NCBI GenBank assembly: GCA_018857735.1
Contig: JABMCL010001376.1
Coordinates: forward strand, 241,001 to 305,000
Source: Alviniconcha marisindica
Lineage: Eukaryota; Mollusca; Gastropoda; Provannidae
DNA length: 64,000 bases
Direction: 5' to 3'
Within the stretch, counting starts at the first letter, position 1. Each line of letters opens with the position of its first letter. The notes below the pieces were generated by a model. That model was not told where the DNA came from, did not search any database, and saw nothing but the letters and a program-made list of their open reading frames with translations. The position numbers and the translations under genes were made by a program. This document shows, piece by piece, positions 22,886 through 51,059 of the stretch.

Positions 22886-22891
22886 TGGGCG

Positions 22892-23225
22892 CAGCACAAA
22901 CCTTGTTGTGGCTTGCTCAGACAGTACAGTGGTGAACTTGCTGACTGTATGCATGATGGCGATCTCTCTTGAGCTTTGCTCCTTCATAGTTTTATATCTG
23001 TCACCTAACTTCGAGGTCTCAGCGAGCAGCACAAACCTTGTTGTGGCTTGCTCAGACAGTACAGTGGTGAACTTGCTGACTGTATGCATGATGGCGATCT
23101 CTCTTGAGCTTTACTCCTTCATATTAGTTTTTATAACTGTCACCTAATTTCGAGGTTACAGCTAGCAGCACAAACCTTGTTGTGGCTTGCTCAGTACAGT
23201 GGTGAACTTGCTGACCTGACATTAT
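22892..23225 (+). repeat. ~131-140 bp tandem repeat (about 2.5 units)
   Basis: 'agcacaaaccttgttgtggc' starts at about 22894, 23025 and 23167, followed by 'gtgaacttgctgactgtatg'. Units are over 90% alike by eye. The third is shortened. Confidence 0.92.
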
Positions 23226-23229
23226 GCAT

Positions 23230-24500
23230 GATTGCGATCTCTCTTGGGCTTTATCCTTTCATATTAGTTTCTATAACCATCATCTAATTTCAAAGGTCAC
23301 AGCTAGGAGTGCTGGAGAGGTCAGTAATCATAACCTGATCAGTTTCAAACTTTGTATGGTTCCGGTCGCACAAGTGGAAAAGATTAAGCGTGCAGTGCCT
23401 TGTACCACTTCGGCTCATATTTAAAAGAGACATTTGACACGTTTTCCAAACTTGCAGTCTTTTTTTTGAAAACTGCTTTTGCTAGATCCTTCAGACTTTG
23501 TGTAAACATCGTCTGGCTTGCATCTTTGCACCACTTTGAAACATTCTAATGTCACAGGAGAGACTGAAGGAAAATGCAGTCATTGTAGTTTCATGTTGTA
23601 AGTGCAAGTCGACTGAGCATTTGCTCATCATGATCATTGTTACGTGTCTTTTTTGTGTCCACGTGTGTGGTCAGTAATATCAGGTGAGATGTTAACGTGG
23701 GTGCACACTGAAGGTTGCTCATCGGGTTTCTAATCGCCCATTTTAAATTTTATACGTGGAGCAAGTGGTGCAAGAAAGCTGCCAGAATGATTTCACTTTG
23801 AGTTGTTGAAAACAGCTCAAGTTGCCTTCTTCTGTGAAGATCGCCTCTCTTCTTTTTCTCTCTCTCTCTTTTTTTTTTTTTTTTTTAACACATTCTTGGC
23901 GTGGTTGATAACTGGTGGTCGTTATACTGGAATTTCTATGATGGTTCTTCTGAACCAGAAATTAGCACCCATTCTTTTTACCACTGCATGTACATGCATG
24001 CTAAAATGTCTGTTGCTCAGTGGTATTGTAGAGAACAGAAAATCAAGGCATCCTCTCTTCATTATGTTTATATACTCTTTCTCTCATTGCACCCCCCCCC
24101 CCCACCACTCCTGTCCATTACTACCTGATCCGTCCAAAAACTTGTGATGTATGAACAGTTGTTATAGTTTGTTTACCAATGCTGTTCTACTGTCTGTACA
24201 AAGACGTTGACCATTAATTGTAACGTAAGGTCTAACATGTTAAAATCCAAAAACTAATTTACAACATTCATGACTGTGATACAACTGTATACAGTCTTTG
24301 AAATGTTTCAGGGACTATATTTAATAATCTAATAAATCTGGCAGAAAAACAACAATGCTGAATAGCTTAAATGCGTTTTGTTTGGTTGGTTGTTGTTTTT
24401 TCTCTCTCTTGAGCTTTGTTTGTCTTCCACGGAAGCAAATGCATCTGTGGTACACTTACACTTGTATTGCTCTCCTCTTGATGTCTCAGTCTGTTTACTA
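23230..24500. other. Intergenic, no gene seen
   Basis: T-rich run at 23870-23886 and C run at 24092-24102; otherwise unique sequence. Confidence 0.5.
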
Positions 24501-24511
24501 TTAAGTTTTGT

Positions 24512-24543
24512 CACACACACACACACTCCCACACACACACATA

Positions 24544-24607
<64 letters not shown>
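24512..24607. repeat. (CA)n microsatellite
   Basis: Nearly pure CA, about 95 bp. Confidence 0.95.
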
Positions 24608-24611
<4 letters not shown>

Positions 24612-26240
24612 GAACAATTCAGTAACATTCCCAAAAAAAGGCTATAATTTCAAATAAAATGTCTTCCCATCACAATTGAATCACAACAGATCATAGAAAT
24701 TCCAGATCACTTTGTAAGCTGTATTGCACAAAGGTTTCACATGGAAGGAATCACACCACTTGGTGCTTGTATATATAATCATTCACATACATTTTCAGCA
24801 CAGAATGACATTCTTCAAGTCATGGGGCTAGAACAGGGAACTACCACATTCTATTACCAACACGTGTACCAAGTACAGCCAATAACCTGAAATTAGAATG
24901 AGAGTGGAAGCCTCCAAAACCTTACTATCGCTGTGTTTTGTACAGACATTTGGGCGATTTCAGGTTGCGCCATGCTATAGCGACTCGGGGGGGGGGGGGG
25001 GGGGGGGGTCAGTCGTACTGGAACTAGACGCACTTATGGGCAATATGCTGAGCGGGCGGTGAGTGATCTGAAGAAAACACTGTGGAGTTTACAGCGTTAA
25101 ACTGTATCAGATGAACAAGCCTGCATCACCAGACATGGGTTTGGGGGAATCTGATCTGGGAGATAAACGTTTGTGGGTTTGAAAGCAAGGAATGCTTGCC
25201 GCATCCACCTGTGTTGAATCCACAAGCTGAATTTTTAATCAAAGGATCTTCAAAGACCTGGCTGCATCTGGGGACATAATCAAACTATTTTCTATTTTAA
25301 ATACAAATTAATAAGTAGGCCCACCATGAACCCAGCGCGTGCTGAGGTCTTCATTTTAAATATAATCAGTAGGCCCACAAAGAACCTATTGTGCACTGTG
25401 GTCTTCATTCTGAATGAAGGTTAATCAGCAGGCCCCCACACACACACACACAAAACCACCGTGCACCGACACAAGTTTTTGCTTAGTTTGCCTGTTACAG
25501 AGCCCTCTTCTCATAACCAAAGGAAACCGGCTTGCACCGGGGGGTTCATTGCTAATTCAGCAAAACACATGGGAGTCAAGCACACTGTGAAAACAACTGA
25601 ATAAAGTGAGTTTAATTTTTTTTTTTAAATGACTCCTACAGTCACTGTAACAGTGTAAAGAAGAAGAGACAGGCTGCCATCTGCCACAATCACTGCATAG
25701 CTGGCCAAGACGTCTGCAACACCTCTGAGGACAAAGGACTGTTACACAACCAAGGATTTTTCTGTATTCTATTTTATCACTCGGAGATGCTTCTCAATGT
25801 TTCAGCTACTGACATCGAACATAAAGTCCCTCAGGAACAGCCACTCAAGGTTGCAGAGTTAAACATCCTCCTTTCTCTCCCATTCAACCTTTGTGCCAGT
25901 CGGCCCACTGCCAAATTCACCACTACCTTCCTTTTTCTAAATGTTTCAGTGGGCTGGCCCATTTTCACATTTGCTTTCTCGACTTCGTCTTTATTTGAGG
26001 ATGTACCTCTGGTGGAGTTTATGTCCTTTGCATTTACTCACCAGGTGAGTTATCATAGACAACTCTTGCCTTTGTTGTTGTGTTTGTATGTCTTTCAAGC
26101 ACTAATTAACTCCTTGTGTACTGATTCGTTTTTTCAGTTGACTTTGCCTTTTGAAACTGATGAGTATATAGTTAATGATCAAAATTCCACTCTGCAGTTC
26201 TGATTGATTATTGAGAAACTCTCTTTCCCTCTCTAAAATA
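24608..26240. other. Intergenic, no supported gene
   Basis: Holds a 22-base G run near 24988-25009. An open stretch 25787-26044 ends at a strong donor-like CAG|gtgagt, but I see no conserved protein or partner exon. Confidence 0.4.
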
Positions 26241-26251
26241 AAGCTTTCAAG

Positions 26252-26256
26252 TTCAA

Positions 26257-26291
<35 letters not shown>
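26252..26291. repeat. (TC)n microsatellite
   Basis: Pure CT run. Confidence 0.95.
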
Positions 26292-26292
<1 letters not shown>

Positions 26293-26499
26293 ATACAAAC
26301 TGTTCCTTTCTTTTTTCCAGCATCTTTTATCCTGAACCCAGGGGAGAATGGCATTTGGAAGTAAGTGGGACTCGCAAACAGCCATTGTGCCTCACCATGC
26401 TGTTCATATTCCATACAGGAAACCCATGCGTCCACAAATCAGAATTTCACCCTCTCGTGTAAAATTCTCAACTACAATTTTGTAGCACTGCTGACTTGC

Positions 26500-26830
26500 C
26501 TGCAACCTTTTCAGCTGAATTCTTGAAACTAGGCTAACCAAAAAAGGGGCTAGAGTTTTTGGAGCTCGATCAATGTTAGCCAGTTTTTGGAGCTCGATCA
26601 ATGTTAGCCAGTATTGTGAGTGAAAATGAAGACAATTTAATGTGTGAGGTATATCAACAACATACAAATTACAAGAGGGTAGCAGAGATACATGCTTGCA
26701 ACCTTTCCAACTGAATTCTTGAAGCTTGGCTAACAAAAAAAGGGACTAGAGTTTTTGGAGCTTTTTGTGAGTGAAACTGAAGACAATTTAATGTGTGAGA
26801 TATATCAACAACAAAAAACTACAAAACTGT
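26500..26830 (+). repeat. ~190-bp diverged duplication
   Basis: 'tgcaaccttttcagctgaattc' through 'ctagagtttttggagc' and 'gaagacaatttaatgtgtga' occurs twice (about 26500-26660 and 26697-26820). A 32-bp inner duplication, 'ttggagctcgatcaatgtta', is in the first copy only. Confidence 0.85.
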
Positions 26831-26892
26831 AGCAGAGATCCACTTGGCAAACAGTACCAGCAAACAGCTGAAAACACAAAGGGGGATGTGGT

Positions 26893-26946
26893 GCACGTGG
26901 TCGAGTGGCTAAGGCGCTTAGCCTGGTATCCAGAGGCTGCAGCTCT
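26893..26946 (+). mobile_element. tRNA-like SINE head, truncated
   Basis: 'gtggtcgagtggctaaggcg' resembles the A box and D arm of a Ser/Leu-type tRNA. The B box is replaced by a CT/CA microsatellite. More likely a SINE remnant than a working tRNA gene. Confidence 0.4.
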
Positions 26947-26951
26947 AACCT

Positions 26952-27075
26952 CTCTCTCTCACACACACACACACACACATGCATGCACATGCACACACAC
27001 TCTCTCACACACACACACACATACACAAGCGCGTGCACACACATGCACATGCACACGCATGCACACACACACACA

Positions 27076-27107
<32 letters not shown>

Positions 27108-27149
27108 AGCACATGCGCTCACACACATGCATGCACACACACACACACA

Positions 27150-27192
<43 letters not shown>

Positions 27193-27206
27193 GCACGCGC
27201 GCACAT

Positions 27207-27292
<86 letters not shown>
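26952..27292. repeat. (CA)n/(CT)n compound microsatellite
   Basis: Alternating blocks of CA and CT with GCATGC-type interruptions, ending in a pure (CT)n of about 55 bp. Confidence 0.97.
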
Positions 27293-27294
<2 letters not shown>

Positions 27295-27754
27295 GAGATG
27301 CCTTAACCTCAGCGTGCTGGGCTCAGCATCTGCCAAGTGTTAATAATGTCAGATGTAAAACTGAAACAACAAGCAAACCTAGCAACAACAAAAACCTAAC
27401 TAAATAAAGCAAACAAATAACCACACTTTGCCCTAGCAAAATCTGTTGACTCTCCAGGATAATTAGGATTGAAAATAACATAAATTTGGGTAAAGCGAAT
27501 GTTGCAGCTGGTGGGGAAAATGAGTCAAATTTCTTAGATAGAAAATGTTACAAATGGAATAAATGAAGTACACACATTTCAAACAACAACAAAAACTGAT
27601 TGCCACAGACATCACATCACAATGATAGGGGAAAATTTGGCAAAAGTCCACCAGAAAATTGGTATAAACCATTTCCATGCTTAGCTCTTGGCAGTTTACT
27701 GGAATGTCACAGATTGTGGAAAGGGGATAAATCAACTAAAGCGAACAATCATAC

Positions 27755-27825
27755 ACACATACACACATGCACACACACACTCACACACATGTGCGCAAAC
27801 ACACACACACACACACACACAACCA
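27755..27825. repeat. (CA)n microsatellite
   Basis: Interrupted CA tract. Confidence 0.9.
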
Positions 27826-27829
27826 CATG

Positions 27830-28955
27830 CAATCTTAGTGCTTTGTGGAGTAGGAAGAATTCAGTTCTGATTAGATGAAAACGGCACCAAGACCTCACCT
27901 AGTCCCACAGCACCACTCATGACCAAGGCAAAAATTCTCAAAATTCTGGTTTTACACATAAACAAAACCACAAAACATACATATATATATATATAAAACA
28001 ATAAACCGATCTGCTGGCAAAATGCTCAAAAATTCCCATTCTGTGACCAATATCACAACCAGATTTTTGAACAATCAATAACAAATCAAGGAGCTGACAC
28101 CTCACGGTGTCAAAAACAACAACAACAACTTTAAGTACAGTTCCTTAATGTGTGACATGAGTTTTTTCAAATGTCCTCGCTAACAATGTGAAATGCAAAC
28201 AACCCCAATAAACTTAAAACTCGAACACGCCGTGCACAAATCAAACGCTAAGGTCCACCTCACATAACGTTATGGTACCACAAGCTTGACCGTACACTCC
28301 TCCAGAGATTAAAAGGAAGAACTGTCAAAGCAAAAGCAAACATCAAAGCAAAAAGGGGAGGAGGGGTGGTGGTCAATGGCTAACGACCTTTTCCACCTTC
28401 AGCAATGACCCAGTATAACAGACTCAGCTGCTTAAGTCAGTCAATGAATATCAGGATATCAGAAAATTAGATGGGGGAGGCGGGGGGCATAAAAAAAAAA
28501 AATTGGGAGAGGGGGGCATCCAAAAAAAAGACATGGGCTGAGGGATCAGTATCAGATCCAAGACTTCTCAGATCTATATGTCACATGTAGTCACCCACAT
28601 GTCAACAACAAATAAATACATCAAGCGTGGATAGGAGGAATTCAGCGCCAAATCCATAGCATGGCGTCTAGACGAACCTGGGACACAAACTAAAAATAAC
28701 TCTGATAAAAACAGTCTGTCCCTTTCCAGGTGCCGGCTACTGACAAGAACGCACCCAGAGTAACCTGCTCTTTGAGTAATGCTTTGGGAAGGATCTTTTT
28801 CATTTTTATTTTTTTAACTGTAGCTGGCTTGCAACAGCGAACTTTAAAAGGAATATTACTGATTCTCTATTGTCTAATAAATTAATATTAAGAAACTAGA
28901 CATGATGTAGTAGTGCCTGCATGGTCAAGTTTTGTGAAAGGGCTCCCAGACACCG
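27830..28955. other. Intergenic, no gene seen
   Basis: Unique AT-rich sequence with (TA)n at 27978-27995; no supported coding. Confidence 0.5.
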
Positions 28956-28959
28956 CACC

Positions 28960-29040
28960 ATCCTGATGTTAAATTTACAATCCTGATGTTAAATTTACAA
29001 TCCTGATGTTAAAGTTACAATCCTGATGTTAAAGTTACAA
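28960..29040 (+). repeat. 20-bp tandem repeat (four units)
   Basis: 'atcctgatgttaaatttaca' repeated four times with T/G variation. Confidence 0.9.
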
Positions 29041-29099
29041 CTCTCACAGCTGCGCATCAGTTACTTGGTTAAAGCACCACAGCTCTTTCAACAGACCAC

Positions 29100-29517
29100 C
29101 ATACCTGTCAACCCAGTTTACCGGTATACTTTTTTTTAAATAATTTAAAATCATTCTGGGTGGATAAGGCAATATTGGAAAATGGATACAATAAAACATA
29201 ACTTTCATCAGATTTTGTTGTTGTTTTAAACTGAGCGAAAAGACTGAAAAACAATTGAACGAGCAGCCAACACACGCCATCACCAAATGCACACTGACTG
29301 GCCTAGCACAATAGGCTAATCGTCAGAAATGAGATCTGAAGTCGCACATGTGTATTTTGCACAACATTGCTTCTTCCTTCTGCTGCCACACGTTCCGTTG
29401 GAATTCAAAACGCTGCTGCCCCCAGCGAAAAAACAAAAGACCCCGGCCTGCATAAGGGAAATACGGGTGCACAAGCACTGGACTAAAGTTTACTCCCAAA
29501 AGGGTCTGACAGCTATG
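29100..29517 (-). mobile_element. Non-autonomous TIR DNA transposon, copy 1
   Basis: 418 bp. The ends are inverted (CATACCTGTCAACCC left; the right end reads CATAGCTGTCAGACCC on the other strand). It is flanked by the 6-bp direct repeat GACCAC (29094-29099, 29518-29523). Its reverse complement aligns over most of its length with 41520-41882, for example 'ggccagtcagtgtgcatttg'. No transposase ORF. The superfamily is open; a 6-bp duplication would fit hAT-like or Dada-like elements. Confidence 0.85.
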
Positions 29518-29599
29518 GACCACACCTGACACACCTACCTTGGTCATTACCATCCATTCAAAAGAAAATGTACTGGAAAAGGGAGTTTATGCCAGCCAG

Positions 29600-30240
29600 A
29601 ACTGACAACCTCCTTTCTTTCCAGTTTTTGCAGCTCGCATTCATTATTATAGCTATCACAGCTTGTTTTTTTGTTTGTTTCTCTCTCTCTCTCTCAATTT
29701 AGCACTGACACAATATCAATGTGTAGACTTAGTATCATAGCTGTTTACAAGCTGATGACTTAATGCTGTAGGTTGGGGTTTCTCAACTCCCGCAAACTTT
29801 GAAGCCCAAAACGAAGGAGCAAAAACTCAGACAAAGCATACAATTACAAAGAAAGAAAACTAGGAATACTGCGTAAATGGCCCCATTTTGCAACATCCAA
29901 AATTAACTGATCCACTATGTACAGGCATGCCATCACTGGTTTTACGTACAGTTTGAGAAAACCTCTCAAGTGCTCCAACACACACATGAATTTTGAGCCG
30001 TATGTACTGTAAAACTTTAAAATACCACTAGACATTGCAACCATTAATGTGTAGTGTCATGTCAAAATTATTGCACTGACTGTAAATGTAATACAGTTAT
30101 TTTAAACACATGTGTTATTGAGTGGGTCATGGAGGGGGGGAGAGGTGGGGGTTGGGGGGTGGGGGGTAGTCTGCTGAAATAAATAAAACTGGTCAATAAA
30201 TGCCTGACTTCCCCTTAGCAGACATTAGATATGTACCAGT
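29600..30240. other. Intergenic, no gene seen
   Basis: Unique sequence with a short (CT)n at 29680-29694 and a G-rich tract at 30130-30170. Confidence 0.5.
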
Positions 30241-30305
30241 CAATAAATTATGTTTATTACAGAATCATGGATCAATCCATGAGGCTGGAAATGAGAGTTG
30301 ATCTT

Positions 30306-30640
30306 ATCCAGGAAGAACACATGACACAGGTTACAAAGAGAACATCAATGACATAAACATGAGCAGGAAGAACACATGACACAGGTTACAAAGAGAACAT
30401 CCATGACATAAACATGAGCAGGAAGAACACATGACACAGGTTACACAGAGAATATCAATGACATAAACATGAGCAGGAGGAACACATGACACAGGTTACA
30501 AAGAGAACATCAATGACATGAACAGTGCATGAAGAAGATGACGCAGGTTACAAACAGAAGATTAGTGATATAAACACACAAACAGAAGATCAGTGTCATA
30601 AACATACAAATAGAAGGTCAGTGACATAAATAGTCTTGGT
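30306..30640 (+). repeat. ~55-bp minisatellite with decayed end
   Basis: Four units of 'gaagaacacatgacacaggt' plus 'tacaaagagaacatcaatga' and 'cataaacatgagcag', then shorter decayed units with 'aacagaagatcagtg'. Confidence 0.92.
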
Positions 30641-31280
30641 TACATAAGCTTTTCACTCCATGATCATTCCTTCTTCGATGCTTGTTGGAATGCATGAATA
30701 TTCCATCATAAAGTTTGTCAAGTAATGTTTGTAATCATGTTAACTACCAAACGTTGAAGAATTTGCTAGCTGCGGGTCTAAATGATCTAAGAAAGAAAAA
30801 ATCAACTGCTAGCATTCTGAAACAAGATCAAAACACCATAATGGCTAATGGGGGGGGGGGGGGGGGGGGGGGAAGATAAGAGAAGAAGAACGAATCAAGA
30901 AGACAGACAGTTCATCAAAAGGGGAGACAGTTAATCAAAAATGTGTTGGCGAAGTGGTCAAAGCTATACTTTGCCAAGCAACTTCGCAGTATATTAAAAA
31001 CGGCTTTAAAATGCAAGAACAGTGGAACACTGCTGGGCTGCGCATTGCATGTTACCTGTTTGTGTGTAATACAAACGTAAATGATTAATCAGTGAAAAGT
31101 GCTAGAGAAACTGGAATGTTGGGCACCCAACAGGACAACTAAATCCAGCGGTACAAAGTATCGCATGCAAGTGTTTCATGAACTGTCTACAGCTAAGTGT
31201 TTTGCAGTCAATTTCAAACAAGGACCCTGGGAGGAAATTTTAGAAGAAATATACCAACATTCACTGCATAAGTGTAGGGG
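30640..31280. other. Intergenic, no gene seen
   Basis: A 22-base G run at about 30850-30871; otherwise unremarkable. Confidence 0.5.
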
Positions 31281-31282
31281 TG

Positions 31283-31511
<229 letters not shown>

Positions 31512-31674
31512 AATTTAAATGCACCCAGAACTTAAGGCTTTAAGTCAGCCCATCAACTGCCACAATGAACCATTTTCATCACAAAATAACACACTGAAAG
31601 GAAAGACTGCTTCAAATTTCAGGTTTTCCACACTGCAGCTGAGCCCACAGTGTGTCCATCTTCTAAGTATCTGC

Positions 31675-31898
31675 CTACACACACACCCCCACACACACCC
31701 CCTACACACACACTACACACACACACCCTACACACACACCCTACACACACCACCCCACACACACACCAACCCCCCACACACACCCCACACACACACACCC
31801 CCACACAAACACCCCACTACACACACACACACACACACACCACACACACACACACCCTAACACACCACACCACACACACACCCACACACACACACACA

Positions 31899-31963
<65 letters not shown>

Positions 31964-31969
31964 ACACCT

Positions 31970-31996
<27 letters not shown>
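31675..31996. repeat. (CA)n compound microsatellite
   Basis: CA tract with CCC, CTA and ACCAC interruptions. Confidence 0.95.
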
Positions 31997-32000
<4 letters not shown>

Positions 32001-32353
32001 GGAGCAACCGATGAGCAGGAGCTGACATACTGCACACAGCGATTAAAGAGGCAGCCATTTCCAGTCTTTCATTGTACAAGATGCACCTGGTCACTGGGAC
32101 CAAGAACACAAGGTGTGGATGTAAGCTTGTCTCTTGACAGCAAGTTCCACTCTACCCGTTGCACTTGGAAGATAATTTTGGCAATTAGTCCTGACAGTCT
32201 TAAATGAGTGAGGGTCGAATGATTCATCCCCCAACCACTGGGCAGAAAATTGCTGTTTGGGCTCTTGCCACCATCTGGTGGATAAAGTCAGCATGGCTTA
32301 ATTCACAATGCAGGATGATGTGTTCCTCTTATATTTTACCAACAGCATCAGTT

Positions 32354-32359
32354 TTTAAT
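32354..32359 (-). promoter_or_regulatory. CCDC149: Possible CCDC149 polyadenylation signal (ATTAAA)
   Basis: The first poly(A)-like hexamer I see past the minisatellite on the minus strand. If used, the 3'UTR would contain the whole 2-kb array. Weak. Confidence 0.2.
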
Positions 32360-32369
32360 GCTTGATTGG

Positions 32370-34368
32370 TTAACATTCCACACTGAAGGTGGCTGACAGC
32401 CTGGTTAACACTGCACACATTTAGAGTGATTGACAGCATGGTTAACGTTCCACACTGACAGTGGCTGACAGCATGGTTAACATTCCACACAATGACAGTG
32501 GCTGACAGCATGGTTAACATTCACATAATGACAGTAGTTGACAGCATGGTCAACATTCCACACAATGACAGTGGCTGACAGCATGGTTAACAGTCCACAC
32601 TACGGCAGTGGCTGACAGCATGGTTAACGGTCCACACAATGACAGTGGCTGACAGCATGGTTAGCATTCCACACAATGACAGTGGCTGACAGCATGGTTA
32701 ACGGTCCACACAATGACAGTGGCTGACAGCATGGTTAGCATTCCACACAATGACGGTGGCTGACAGCATGGTTAACAGTCAGCACAATGGCAGTGGCTGA
32801 CAGCACGGTTAACAGTCAACACAACGGTAGTGGCTGACAGCGTGGTTAACAGTCAACACAATGGCAGTGGCTGACAGCGTGGTTAACAGTCAACACAATG
32901 GCAGTGGCTGACAGCTTGGTTAACATTCCACACAATGACAGTGGTTGATAGCACAGTAAACACTCCACACAATGACAGTGGCTGACAGCATGGTTAACTT
33001 TCCACACACTGACAGTGATACAGCATGGTTAACACTCCACACAATGACAGTGGCTGACAGCATGGTTAACATTCCACACACATGACAGTGGCTGACAGCA
33101 TGGTTAACACTCCACACAATGACATGGTGACAGCATGGTACATTCCACACTGACATGACATAACAGCATGGTTAACATCCACACAATGACAGTGGCTGAC
33201 AGCATGGTTAACACTCCACACAATGACAGTGGATGACAGCATGGTTAACATCACACATACATCTGACAGCATGGACCACACATGGTGAATCAGCATGGTT
33301 AACACTCCACACAATGACAGTGGCTGCCAGCATGGTTAACACTCCACACAATGACAGTGGATGACAGCATGGCTGACATTCCACACACTGACAGTGAATA
33401 ACAGCATGGTTAACACTCCACACAATGACAGTGGCTGACAGCATGGTTAACACTCCACACAATGACAGTGGCTGACAGCATGGTTAACACTCCACACAAT
33501 GACAGTGGATGACAGCATGGCTGACATTCCACACACTGACAGTGAATAACAGCATGGTTAACAAGCAACACAATGACAGTGGCTGACAGCATGGTTAACA
33601 CTCCACACAATGACAGTGGATGACAGCATGGCTGACATTCCACACACTGACAGTGAATAACAGCATGGTTAACAAGCAACACAATCACAGTAGCCGACAC
33701 CATGGGCTGACAATGGGTGACAGCATAACGGCTTACAAAATGGATAACATTCAACATACTGTTAGTGGATGACAGCAAGGTTAACATTCCACACATTACA
33801 GACAACTGCTGATGGAAAAGTGGTTAACATTGCACACAATGTCCAGCAGGATGGTAAACATTCAACAGTCAATGGTCAACAGGACTGTCAACATTCCATA
33901 CCATAGCTAACAGGATGGTTAACATTCCATGCTGACAATGACCAACAGGAGGGTCAACATTCCACACTGACAATAACCAACAGGACATTAACATTCCACA
34001 CTGACAACAGCCAACAGGTTAACTTTCCACACTGACAATGGCCAACAGGAGGGTTAACATTCCATGCTGACAGTAGCCAACAGGAGACTTAACATTCCAC
34101 ACTGACAATAGCCAACAGGAGGGTTAACATTCCACACTGACAATGGCCAACAGGAGGGTTAACATTCCACACTGACAATAACCAACAGGAGGGTTAACAT
34201 TCCACACTGACAATAGCCAACAGGAGGGTTAACATTCCACACTGACAATGGCCAACAGGAGGGTTAACATTCCACACTGACAATAACCAACAGGAGGGTT
34301 AACATTCCACACTGACAATAACCAACAGGAGGGTTAGCATTCCACACTGACAATGGCTGACAGGAGGG

Positions 34369-34383
<15 letters not shown>
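32370..34383 (-). repeat. 34-38 bp minisatellite, ~2 kb, reaching the CCDC149 stop
   Basis: Two related subfamilies: 'gacagtggctgacagcatgg' + 'ttaacattccacacaat' (32370-33800) and 'gggttaacattccacactga' + 'caatggccaacagga' (33800-34383). Some higher-order units of three repeat (for example near 33380-33660). The unit at the CCDC149 end contains the stop codon. Confidence 0.97.
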
Positions 34384-49190
<14,807 letters not shown>

Positions 49191-49400
49191 TCTAACTGCA
49201 GTGCCACATGGGACAAGTAAACACGAGAAGAATCACAAATTCCACGTTCACGTAACTGTGCACCCTAGAATGCATATGAACTGATCGACCTTCGGCATTT
49301 TAAATACGCTCCGTTTTTCGTTGTTACCTCAAGCAGCCGACATCGATTTCCGGGAGGAAAACATAACTCTGTTTTGCGCAACGTCAGATCATGGAAGGGG
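49191..49400 (-). promoter_or_regulatory. Presumed 5' flank of CCDC149
   Basis: About 200 bp upstream of the CCDC149 ATG. It is less repetitive than the neighbours and carries several CpGs (tccacgttcacg, ctccgttttcg, agccgacatcgatttccgg). No TATA box is evident. Called by position only. Confidence 0.3.
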
Positions 49401-49599
49401 GGAGAGTACAGTCCCTTGGATATGCGGATTTGGGACGGGTTCAACAGGCTAACAGTTCAAACTACTTCAAAATTACAAGCTTTTTTGTTATTGTTGTTGT
49501 TTCCTTTCTTTCTATCTTCTTTTTGTTGTGTTGTTGTTGTTGGTGGTGGTGGTGGTGGTCTAGTGGTGGTTTTTTATTGCGGTTTGTTCGGGGTGTTTC

Positions 49600-49800
<201 letters not shown>

Positions 49801-50236
49801 CTTTTTTTCTGATGGGATGATGGGCCGGAGGGTGGGTTGCTCATTCCCCCCCCCCCCCCCCCCCCTCTCACTACTAGGACTGTTAGTGGCGTAAAATCCA
49901 GAAATAATTTCATGCTAATTTTTTACATTGTTTACAAAACCAGTCTCACTTCAGTTACACCAAAACACTTAATCAAACAAAGTGTAGTGTCACAGTAACA
50001 TTGCCTCACAAGAATTTCCTTTTGCTTTCCATGCAGCACTTGAAAAACGAGTGCAGACTACAGGAAATTCTCCTTAGTTTCCCAACACAATCAAGGATTG
50101 GAACTGCTTCACTGAGGGTGTGGCTGCGGCACCCACCTTGAGTCTTTCCGATCACCGTCGCCTCCCCGAAAATCACTACCCGGCGTAGGCCCTGCCCCGA
50201 GTATTGATGATGGCTAGGGCTGTGCCGCTGTATCAT

Positions 50237-50400
50237 AGTTCAGGAGCTGTGTGTGAGAGTCGAGGTGGCCGTCCTGGGCTGCCCGTCCTAACGAGCCTTC
50301 TGGTTTCCGTGGACGTAAAGTAATATTGAACCATGCTCACGCATTGGTCTCAGCTTGTCCCTAACATGTCAACCGACATCCGAGGACATTAAGCATCACC
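50237..50400 (+). mobile_element. Family-B short retroposon, long form
   Basis: Starts 'ttcaggagctgtgtgtgaga', carries 'gtcgaggtggccgtcctggg', the tail 'ggtttccgtggacgtaaag', then a second diverged tail ('ctaacatgtcaaccgacatc' + 'cgaggacattaagcatc'). It matches 56172-56337 in inverse orientation. Confidence 0.8.
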
Positions 50401-50428
50401 GGAAGGAAGGAAGAAGAGCTCTGCCGCA

Positions 50429-50527
50429 GAGCTCAGGAGCTGTGTGAAAGTCGAGGTGGCCGCCCTGGGCGGCCTAATAGTCCTTACGGTCACTGTGGGC
50501 GTAATGCAACATTGAACTTGAACTTGT
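50429..50527 (+). mobile_element. Family-B short retroposon
   Basis: ~99 bp from 'gctcaggagctgtgtgaaag' to 'gcaacattgaacttgaactt'. Confidence 0.85.
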
Positions 50528-50535
50528 TCACGATA

Positions 50536-50624
50536 GAGCTCTGGAGCTGTGTGAAAGTCGAGGTGGACGTCCTGGGCTCCCGTCCCTAATAGTCCTTATG
50601 GTCACTGTGGGCGTAAAGGAACAG
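50536..50624 (+). mobile_element. Family-B short retroposon
   Basis: ~89 bp from 'gctctggagctgtgtgaaag' to 'tgtgggcgtaaaggaac', ending in a GAAGAA tail. It lies 9 bp after the previous copy. Confidence 0.85.
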
Positions 50625-50853
50625 TAGAAGAAGAAGGACTGTACCGGTTGGGATTCGTCCCCGCCGGGAGACCGATATGGTAACCGGACTGGTCTACTGA
50701 GTCGGAAACATGAAATGCCTGTGAGACACTCAAAATTTTGTTTTGTTTGTAAGAGTTTTGTTGTTATTGTTTGTGTGTTGTTGTTTTGTTATTGTTGTTG
50801 TTTTGTTGTGTGGGGGTGGGTTTCTTTGTGTGTGTGTGGGGGGGGGGGGGGTC

Positions 50854-50965
<112 letters not shown>

Positions 50966-51059
50966 GCAGTTTTTTATATTTTTTTTTATGTGTGTGTGTT
51001 GTTGTTTTTGTGTTTTTTTCTAGGGGGTTGTTGTTTTTTGGGGGGTTGTTTGTCTGTTG

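Noticed and set aside
25787..26203. 138-codon frame ending near a strong donor at 26044
   Set aside because: Amino-acid content looks non-coding (Phe/Ser/Leu rich), with no homologous motif or partner exon; a lncRNA exon is possible but unsupported.
50640..50705. Minus-strand tRNA-like sequence ('gggacgaatcccaaccgg')
   Set aside because: B-box-like only; no convincing A box or cloverleaf by eye.
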